Of a stretch of DNA of 59,514 nt, positions 53,952-59,514 are shown in pieces. How positions within the stretch are numbered: the stretch's first letter is position 1; each line of letters starts with the position of its first letter. The DNA is from Ignavibacteriales bacterium (GTDB taxonomy: Bacteria; Bacteroidota; Ignavibacteria; Ignavibacteriales; Melioribacteraceae): positions 1 to 59,514 of the forward strand of contig JAGUYK010000017.1 in NCBI GenBank assembly GCA_020061355.1. Direction: 5' to 3'. The position numbers were made by a program, and so were the translations under genes. The notes under the pieces were generated by a model, which searched no databases, was not told the origin of the DNA, and was given only the letters and a program-made list of their open reading frames with translations.

Positions 53952-55454
53952 CTACTTAACTTTCTCGAATAATAACTCAGTAAATATGAAATCCGGTGAA
54001 TTAGGGACTTCAATAGTAAACTGTCTTATCTCACCGTTGAAGTTCATATCAAACTTAATCCAGCCCCGTGTAAGGAATTCGTCTTCCCAATCGATATAAA
54101 ATTGATCGAAATGGTAATGTTTCAGTTCACCGCGGAAAGTTGGAGATGGTACAAATTGTAAAAATAATTTTCCATCCTTTAGACTTACTTCGGTTTTACC
54201 ATACATTTTATCTTCGTAAGTACCGCAATACTTTTCGAGCGCTAAAGATGGTTTTGTATTTTTTACCCTTATTTCTTCTCTTCGCTTGTTCTCTTTATCA
54301 TAAGCTTCCATTCTTCTCGACCAGGACTCAAGGGAGGTTTTATTGTAATCTTTAGGTTCAACACCTATCATAACATCCATAATATAATTTCTAATTGCAC
54401 CCACCATTCCGGTTTCAAGATTGCTGAGAATAACAATTCCAAGTTTTTCTTCCGGTACGATCGAAACATCAGAAATCATTCCCGGCATTCCGCCTCCGTG
54501 ATTTAATACGCGTTTTCCATTATTATATGCAATAAACCATCCCAGTCCATAATTGCTATTTCCAATAAACATATTGTTTGACCACATCTCATTCGATTGA
54601 CGTTCACTGAAGATTCTAATATCGCCATACTTTCCCTTGTTTAACTGAAGACGAATCCATTGAGCCATATCTTTAACATTGGAATTAATTGCTCCGGCGG
54701 GTGCAACAGTTTCTATTGAATAATAATCGCTTTGGGGAACAACATTACCATCCTTTGTTCTATGCGGCCATGCATTATTTCCTATTTCTTTCATTTCTTT
54801 TATAGTTGTATTGCTTCGTTCCATTCCCAGCGGTTCAAAAAAATTATGTTTTATATAGCTGTGCCAGTTAGTATCGGATACAGCTTTTATTACTTCGCCG
54901 GCAACGCTGAACATGATGTTTTGATATCCATATCTCGATCTGAAACTTGTAGCTGGTTTAAGATATTGAGAACGACGGATAACCTCGTCTTTATCATAAT
55001 TGGAACCGAGCCAGAGAATGTCGCCGCTGAATGTTGCAAGTCCGCTTCGGTGAGTTACTAAATCCCTTATAGTCATTTCCTTTGTAACCCACGGATCGTA
55101 CATGTGGAAATAAGGCAAATATTTAATAACAGGATCATCCCATTTTAATTTTCCCTGATCAACTAATCTTGCAATTGAAGCAGTTGTAAATGCTTTGGAA
55201 CAGGAAGCAATCATAAAATTTGTGTTTTCGTCAACCGGATCATTCTTTTCAATATTTCTAAGGCCATAACCTTTGGCTAAGATAACTGAGTCGTTCTTTA
55301 CAATCGCTACAGCAAATCCGGGCATCTTCCAGTCATTCATTGCTTGCTTGATGTAGCTATCAATTTTTTCGAGTCTGTCCTGCTGAGCGAAGAGATTTGC
55401 TGAAATGAAAAAGAATAGAATAAATGTAAAAGCGGTTTTAATTCTTGATACCAT
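53952..55454 (-). CDS. Class C beta-lactamase-fold serine hydrolase (S12)
   Basis: The start at 55454 (MVSRIKTAF) is preferred because GGAG lies six bases before it; the alternative is at 55466. The 500-residue protein has a signal peptide (about 1-24). Catalytic motifs are SCSK (SxxK) near residue 84, a YQN (YxN-like) near 192 and HGGG near 319. A C-terminal beta domain of about 100 residues (LEKYCGTYEDKMYGK onward, DUF3471-like) follows. It is probably a D-amino-peptidase or esterase rather than an antibiotic-resistance enzyme. Confidence 0.87.
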   Translation of the reverse strand: MVSRIKTAFTFILFFFISANLFAQQDRLEKIDSYIKQAMNDWKMPGFAVAIVKNDSVILAKGYGLRNIEKNDPVDENTNFMIASCSKAFTTASIARLVDQGKLKWDDPVIKYLPYFHMYDPWVTKEMTIRDLVTHRSGLATFSGDILWLGSNYDKDEVIRRSQYLKPATSFRSRYGYQNIMFSVAGEVIKAVSDTNWHSYIKHNFFEPLGMERSNTTIKEMKEIGNNAWPHRTKDGNVVPQSDYYSIETVAPAGAINSNVKDMAQWIRLQLNKGKYGDIRIFSERQSNEMWSNNMFIGNSNYGLGWFIAYNNGKRVLNHGGGMPGMISDVSIVPEEKLGIVILSNLETGMVGAIRNYIMDVMIGVEPKDYNKTSLESWSRRMEAYDKENKRREEIRVKNTKPSLALEKYCGTYEDKMYGKTEVSLKDGKLFLQFVPSPTFRGELKHYHFDQFYIDWEDEFLTRGWIKFDMNFNGEIRQFTIEVPNSPDFIFTELLFEKVK

Positions 55455-55475
55455 ACTAATCTCCATGGGGAAGTT

Positions 55476-55535
55476 AATATTAAGATTATGAGCAGGATTG
55501 GAAAATCACAGTTAATTATTTATCCTGCTCATGAA
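55476..55535. repeat. Inverted pair of hexad repeats
   Basis: The units AATATT, AAGATT, ATGAGC, AGGATT run from 55476. ATGAGCAGGAT at 55488-55498 is repeated in perfect inverse orientation (ATCCTGCTCAT) at 55522-55532. Both arms lie in the spacer between the kinase-like and hydrolase genes and could form an 11-bp stem. Confidence 0.65.
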
Positions 55536-55545
55536 AAATAGTTTG

Positions 55546-56298
55546 TTATTCAATGCCGGGCAATTCAATTTTTGAACGTGTAAAAAAAATGGGAAATCGT
55601 TTCATAACACAGTGTCCAATCATTTCGGAAATCTCTGTAAAACCTAGCAAGTCGGTATTAATGGTTACATGATAGAGATGCGGATCCTCGATGTTCTTAT
55701 GGAAATATTTCCAGATATAATTTTTACGTGCTTCATCTTCGGTTTTAATAAAATCTGCTGCGGCTTTGCGGTCAACCTCATATAATTTCATCGAGTTTTC
55801 TATCCGGAAATTTATTGGAGCCACCAATCGAATATGAAACGCCCGGTGTGTGTTATCTAGAATTATATTAGCACCCCGTCCTACTAAAATTATATTTCCG
55901 TACTCTGCAAGTTTTGTGATCGTATGTGAAGTTTTATGAAGCAGTAATAGTTTGGATGGCGTTATTCCAAGCATTTCTCCGAACCACGAATCAATTTTTG
56001 CAGGCTTCTCTTCGGACAAATATTTTCTGAAATGATCTGGCAGGTTATGATCCTCCATAACCTTTTCCATTAATTCTCTATCAAAGTAAGCCCAATCATT
56101 ATATTCTTCAGCGGCATGTCGATTCAGAAATTCAACCAGACTTTCGCACACTTTTGCGGCACCAGTACCGGTTTCCCTTGAAATCGTAATGATTGGACCG
56201 GGATTTAATTTTCTTCTGTGGCGTTTTGCTTCTTCGGATTCTTCATAATGTTTCTCGATATAGATGCGGGCTTTTTCATATGAACCAAGGACTTTCAT
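55546..56298 (-). CDS. Cytidylate kinase-like protein
   Basis: A 250-residue protein of the cytidylate-kinase-like family (PF13189). ITISRETGTGAAKVCESLVEFL near residue 35 is an altered P-loop in which the GxxGxGKS/T lysine is replaced, as in this family. NIILVGRGANIILDNTHRAFHIRLVAP near 135-160 is also typical. The N-terminal about 30 residues are charged. The actual phosphoryl acceptor is unknown, so nucleotide kinase activity should not be assumed. Confidence 0.83.
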   Translation of the reverse strand: MKVLGSYEKARIYIEKHYEESEEAKRHRRKLNPGPIITISRETGTGAAKVCESLVEFLNRHAAEEYNDWAYFDRELMEKVMEDHNLPDHFRKYLSEEKPAKIDSWFGEMLGITPSKLLLLHKTSHTITKLAEYGNIILVGRGANIILDNTHRAFHIRLVAPINFRIENSMKLYEVDRKAAADFIKTEDEARKNYIWKYFHKNIEDPHLYHVTINTDLLGFTEISEMIGHCVMKRFPIFFTRSKIELPGIE

Positions 56299-56427
56299 AA
56301 TTCACCTCCTCATTTTTGTGGTTGAATGGAGGAGAGGAAAATTTCTAATTAAAAAATAATGAAAGAAATCTTTAAGTGCTTGGGTTTATTGTTAAAGAAA
56401 AAATCCACTTTGTAAAGAGGGCTTTCT

Positions 56428-57720
56428 TTATAATCTATTAACCTTCATACCGAGCCACTTTCCCAGAGTTGTGTAGATTAACTCTTTTTCTTCGCCATCA
56501 AAACTCCTGATGCTGGTTCCGTGTGCACCGCCTTTTTTAACCATCTTAAGGGAGTTGTTTTCACCTAATAGCTGCACTGAAGTTGCGCTCCATGTATCAT
56601 TTCCACCGTAAATGTATAGAATATTACTCGCTTCTTTCTGTAACCATTTGTTTACTTTCTGCATCGAACTGCAGTTGTATTCAATCTTTGCACTTTCCGG
56701 TACCAACATAATATTTGAACCATCTTTTATTTCAGTCAGTAAATCTTTGAAGGGGGAAAGGTCATAGCCATAGTAACCAATTTCATTATAAGCTTGAACA
56801 TAAAATGGAGCAAAATCTTTCATTGCCTGTTCTGTAAAGAAATAGAGAGGATTAGAAGCTTTCATGTGATTGTACAAAACTTCGGCGCTCGCATCGGGTT
56901 CGGGAATATCTTCGCATTTTGTTTGTCCCCACTGCCAGAATGCAAATGAGTATTCAAGTGTCATATATTCAAGTACAAAATCATAATCCCATGCAAAACG
57001 GATTTGACCCTGTTCGGCATCTTTCATTAGCAGATTTCTAACTTCATCTCTTTTGGAAAGAAATGCCCGTTGAAACTTTTTAATTTTTTCTCTGCACTCT
57101 TCCGTACCGACTGAATTAAGGAACATATAGATGCGTGGATCTTCCTGTGCAAGATTAATTGGTGCAACATATGGTACGGACACATCCACATCATGAGGAT
57201 AGAAATAACGATGGTAAAGAGTCGTCTGTCCTCCTTTGCTAACTCCGGTATTAACCCATTTGCCTTTGTAAAGTTTTTTGAATAATTCTACGATTTCATG
57301 ATGATCGTTTGCAGCCTGCTCTACTGTTAAATAATTCCAATCAAGATTTTCAGGAACGGATTTGCCGAAATAGCGATGTTCAACAATTATTTGATTAGCT
57401 TCTAAAATTCTAGCCAGTTCGGTTTTTGAACTTCGGTTTGCTGCATAACCCTCTGTTACAAATACCATCGGTTTTGAATAATCAGAATGTGATAGATAAA
57501 TTTTCTGTGTGAATGTTTTGCTCTTCGGATTTTTATGATCGACTGGTTGATTTATTAGTATTTCATATCCTTCCTGATATGTCGTATCAGTTTTGATCTC
57601 TTTTATTTCAGCAATTTCCCTGAAGGATTTTAGTTGTTTTAATAATTCTGATTCAGTCTGTGAGTATGAGATTGAATAGATAAAAAGGACCAGAATGAAA
57701 TAGTTTAAACAGCGTCTCAT
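56428..57720 (-). CDS. S37-family tripeptidyl/prolyl aminopeptidase
   Basis: The start at 57720 (MRRCLNYF) is chosen because AAAGGAG lies six bases before it; 57747 is less likely. The 430-residue protein has a signal peptide (about 1-20). The serine nucleophile is in TGVSKGGQTT near residue 160, with IVEHRYFGKS near 120 and the final His in GGAHGTSIRSF near 400. The pattern matches the S37 (PS-10) family of secreted tripeptide-releasing peptidases. Confidence 0.82.
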   Translation of the reverse strand: MRRCLNYFILVLFIYSISYSQTESELLKQLKSFREIAEIKEIKTDTTYQEGYEILINQPVDHKNPKSKTFTQKIYLSHSDYSKPMVFVTEGYAANRSSKTELARILEANQIIVEHRYFGKSVPENLDWNYLTVEQAANDHHEIVELFKKLYKGKWVNTGVSKGGQTTLYHRYFYPHDVDVSVPYVAPINLAQEDPRIYMFLNSVGTEECREKIKKFQRAFLSKRDEVRNLLMKDAEQGQIRFAWDYDFVLEYMTLEYSFAFWQWGQTKCEDIPEPDASAEVLYNHMKASNPLYFFTEQAMKDFAPFYVQAYNEIGYYGYDLSPFKDLLTEIKDGSNIMLVPESAKIEYNCSSMQKVNKWLQKEASNILYIYGGNDTWSATSVQLLGENNSLKMVKKGGAHGTSIRSFDGEEKELIYTTLGKWLGMKVNRL

Positions 57721-57855
57721 ATAATTCTCCTTTAAAATGCTTTCCATTCATTAAGAAGGGATCTATTTAAGAAGCAAAATAATCACGAAGCTTGATTAAA
57801 ACCACCTCTCTTTGCTCGATTTTTTTCTTAAATTTAACATTGGAAAACTGCTATT

Positions 57856-58443
57856 ATGAATTTCATTAAGATAAAAGAGAGACTTAAGACAAAAACCGTC
57901 GGCGTTGCCGGATGCGGTGGCCTGGGGTCAAATGCTGCTGTCGCGCTTGCACGTGTAGGAGTTGGAAATCTGATAATTGCTGATTTTGATAAGATAGAAG
58001 TGAGTAACTTAAATCGGCAATATTTTTTTCATGACCAGATCGGGAAATTCAAAGCTGAAGCGCTTAAAGAGAACATTTCCCAAATTAATCCGGAAGTGAC
58101 AGTTGAAGATCATGTTATTACACTTAATCCGGAATTAATAATTAAAATGTTCGCGGGATGTGATGTTATAGTTGAAGCATTCGACAAATCTGAAATGAAA
58201 GAGATGATCGTAGGAACGGTGCTTTCTCAATTCCCATCCACTCCTTTGGTTTGCGGGGTTGGACTTGCAGGATGGGGAGGCAATAACTTAATTAAAACTG
58301 AACAATTCGGGAATTTATATATTGTTGGTGATCGGGCTAACGAAACATCCGAAGAGAATCCGCCTTTAGCTCCGCGAGTTGGCGCTGTTGCAAACATGAT
58401 GGCAAATATTGTCCTGGAATTATTATTGGGTAAAGACAAATGA
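57856..58443 (+). CDS. thiF: ThiF-type adenylyltransferase for sulfur carrier ThiS
   Basis: A 195-residue member of the E1-like superfamily. GVAGCGGLGSNAAVALAR near residue 17 is the nucleotide loop, ADFDKIEVSNLNRQYFF near 41 holds the conserved DxDxxxxSNLNRQ, and VEAFDKSEMK follows. It activates the C-terminal glycine of ThiS as an acyl-adenylate for thiazole synthesis. It is the short form (about 200 residues) lacking the C-terminal zinc cysteines. It overlaps thiS by four bases. Confidence 0.9.
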   Translation: MNFIKIKERLKTKTVGVAGCGGLGSNAAVALARVGVGNLIIADFDKIEVSNLNRQYFFHDQIGKFKAEALKENISQINPEVTVEDHVITLNPELIIKMFAGCDVIVEAFDKSEMKEMIVGTVLSQFPSTPLVCGVGLAGWGGNNLIKTEQFGNLYIVGDRANETSEENPPLAPRVGAVANMMANIVLELLLGKDK

Positions 58444-58649
58444 AAATCGTTCTGAATAATAGAGAAGAAATATTAGAAACTAATCTGGAAGAAATTAATG
58501 TCGACAAACTTCTGAAGATCAAAAAATTTTCTTTTACGAGATTGATTGTTAAAATCAATGATCGATTCATTCCAAAAGAAAATTATGGTATAGCTTCTAT
58601 TCATCCTAATGATAAAGTGGATGTGATCCATATGATTAGTGGCGGATGA
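58440..58649 (+). CDS. thiS: Sulfur carrier protein ThiS
   Basis: A 69-residue ubiquitin-like protein ending in Gly-Gly (MISGG), the site adenylated by ThiF and converted to thiocarboxylate. The beta-grasp pattern is VLNNREEI, LLKIKKF, RLIVKINDRFIPKE and DKVDVIHMISGG. It is coupled to thiF by the ATGA overlap. No thiG or thiC is in the window. Confidence 0.9.
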   Translation: MKIVLNNREEILETNLEEINVDKLLKIKKFSFTRLIVKINDRFIPKENYGIASIHPNDKVDVIHMISGG

Positions 58650-58700
58650 TTTAATAGGTATAAGATACAAACAAAAAGACTCAAGGAATTTGACAGTAAA

Positions 58701-58728
58701 AAATCCCGAAGCTATCCGGGATTTTTTT
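58701..58728 (+). terminator. Rho-independent terminator after thiS
   Basis: AAATCCCG at 58701-58708 pairs with CGGGATTT at 58717-58724, followed by further T residues. It lies about 50 bases after the thiS stop and could also act on the minus strand because of the A-rich 5' flank. Confidence 0.82.
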
Positions 58729-58740
58729 AGTAACGGAACT

Positions 58741-59232
58741 TTATTTGAATTTCCATTCGATTTCTTCATATTTAGACTCAAGCTCAAGAAGTTCCTGTAG
58801 GTCTATTTTTAACTTTTTAAGATGTTCAAAAGCTGGAACGCGTTTATATCCCATCAGCGGAATTTATAAACGGCATCGAGGAGTTTTTCATGTTTTGCCT
58901 CGCGGAACTTTTTTAATGCAGCTCGTTTTTCATCAATCGATTTGCCTTCTATATCATAGCCATATTCTTCTTTCAATTGTTTTTCATATCGTTCCTATCT
59001 TGATAAATATTCTTCTTCGGTATCTGCTTTATAAATCGTGACATAATTATCAACATATTCAGGTACTTTAGCCGGTTCATCGGTTGGTGCGTAATCTCTT
59101 GGTTCCACATCATTCCATGGAAGTTTGCAGAAACCGGCAAGCCCAAACTCATTTCAATGAACCAAATTTATACCTAAGAGCGATTGTTGTATGAAACCCA
59201 AATAATTATTAGACTTTGTATCAAAAAATTGA
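58741..59232 (-). pseudogene. Decayed gene, C-terminus resembling tungsten aldehyde:ferredoxin oxidoreductase
   Basis: On the minus strand one frame is protein-like but interrupted: TGA at 59156-59154, TAG at 58997-58995 and TGA at 58856-58854. A one-base frame change at 58854 then leads to a natural-looking end (TAA at 58743-58741). Readable pieces are NEFGLAGFCKLPWNDVEP, KEEYGYDIEGKSIDEKRAAL and EKLLDAVYKFR followed by GYKRVPAFEHLKKLKID. The last part matches the usual end of AOR-family proteins (kLLdavYkrRGW-x-GvPt-ekLkkLgid). The adjacent WtpA tungstate-binding gene supports this, but the similarity was judged by eye. The upstream limit is approximate. Confidence 0.45.
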
Positions 59233-59243
59233 TGGAAAGTGAA

Positions 59244-59514
59244 ATGAAGCTGCTTCCAGCTCTAAAATTGCTAATTGCAGCATTTTTTTTAACAATTACA
59301 ATAAAACCACAGATATCGAATCGAATAACAATTTTTCATGCCGGAAGTTTAACCATTCCTTTTGAAAAAATAATTGAAGGATTTAAAAAAGAAAATCCCG
59401 GAGTTGTAGTCTTAAAAGAGATTGCCGGTAGCCGAGAAGGTGCACGGAAAATTACCGATTTGAACAAAGCTTGTGATGTTTTTGCCTCGGCAGATTATTT
59501 TGTGATTGACCAGC
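59244..59514 (+). CDS. wtpA: WtpA/ModA-like tungstate/molybdate-binding protein (5' part only)
   Basis: An ATG at 59244, with GGAAAG just upstream, opens a frame still open at the window end (90 codons). A hydrophobic signal segment covers about residues 5-20. The mature part has ITIFHAGSLTIPFEKIIEGF, then KEIAGSREGARKITDL and DVFASADYFVID. These are the oxyanion-binding AGSL, AGSR-ARKI and SADY motifs of WtpA-type tungstate/molybdate receptors. ABC permease and ATPase genes are expected to the right. It diverges from the decayed AOR-like gene. Confidence 0.88.
   Translation, partial: MKLLPALKLLIAAFFLTITIKPQISNRITIFHAGSLTIPFEKIIEGFKKENPGVVVLKEIAGSREGARKITDLNKACDVFASADYFVIDQ

Noticed and set aside
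53952-55454. Antibiotic-resistance beta-lactamase
   Set aside because: SxxK and YxN-like motifs are present, but the extra C-terminal beta domain and HGG rather than KTG motif fit the broad S12 hydrolase family, not AmpC.
58741-59232. Possible UGA recoding (Trp or selenocysteine) in the AOR-like frame
   Set aside because: The frame also has a TAG and a frameshift, there is no SECIS-like hairpin recognised after the TGAs, and other genes here use TGA as a normal stop. Decay is simpler.
1-59514. CRISPR arrays, rRNA, tRNA genes and insertion sequences
   Set aside because: No regularly spaced identical direct repeats, no conserved rRNA stretches, no cloverleaf with a GTTCRANYC-like T arm, and no transposase-like protein were seen on either strand.

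Overview
The window is AT-rich bacterial chromosome, densely packed, with no gene-free stretch above about 300 bases. The likely source is a member of the Bacteroidetes/Chlorobi (FCB) lineage, most plausibly an Ignavibacteria-like organism. This is inferred from a secreted CotH protein ending in a type IX secretion (Por) sorting domain, secreted M61, S12 and S37 hydrolases of the kinds common in that group, Nfu, YfhO and GntP families, and low GC. No rRNA or tRNA gene is present to settle the taxonomy.

Layout. (1) Positions 1-16527, minus strand: a surface-glycan locus. In transcription order it holds a sugar-nucleotide epimerase, a GT4 transferase, a YfhO-type membrane protein, a Wzx-like flippase, a second GT4 transferase and a CDP-glycerol-transferase-like GT-B enzyme. 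An AbgT transporter interrupts the series, and a pseudaminic-acid-type pathway follows. That pathway is condensed: PseB, PseC, a PseG-PseH fusion and a PseI-SpsF fusion encode six activities in four polypeptides. The PseI-SpsF reading frame runs off the left edge. (2) Positions 16688-24496: GntP permease, a polyprenyl-phosphate-type GT2, two small overlapping Cys-rich proteins, a BtuF-like lipoprotein, pyrimidine-nucleoside phosphorylase, peptidase T and a CDF metal exporter. (3) Positions 24535-39038: acyl-CoA ligase, Prc protease, YbaK, a 54-residue basic protein, a KamA-family radical SAM enzyme, Nfu, a VanX-like dipeptidase, a cobamide-methyltransferase-like UroD protein, an RsmI-like methylase, MscS, an SLC13 permease and ProS. 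(4) Positions 39212-41768: an accessory patch with a broken lipoprotein gene whose signal-peptide region carries six exact CTCA repeats (a contingency-locus signature), followed by two small barrel-like secreted proteins. (5) Positions 41909-58649: hydrolase, group II amino acid decarboxylase, cold-shock protein, small membrane proteins, 2H phosphoesterase, DinB, methylglyoxal synthase, CotH/T9SS protein, a Tat-exported class V aminotransferase, a run of secreted peptidases and hydrolases, a cytidylate-kinase-like protein and ThiF-ThiS. (6) Right edge: a decayed gene whose C-terminus resembles tungsten aldehyde:ferredoxin oxidoreductase, next to the start of a WtpA tungstate/molybdate binding protein that runs off the window.

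The most unusual feature across the window is a set of degenerate 6- and 7-bp-period tandem repeats. They lie at gene ends and also inside genes, where they encode an N-terminal extension of PseC, an insertion in a glycosyltransferase and the N-terminus of the decarboxylase. The strongest biological lead is the CTCA tract: one extra copy would join the start codon, with its Shine-Dalgarno, to a textbook lipoprotein signal peptide. All functional calls come from reading translated sequence by eye; no database search was run.
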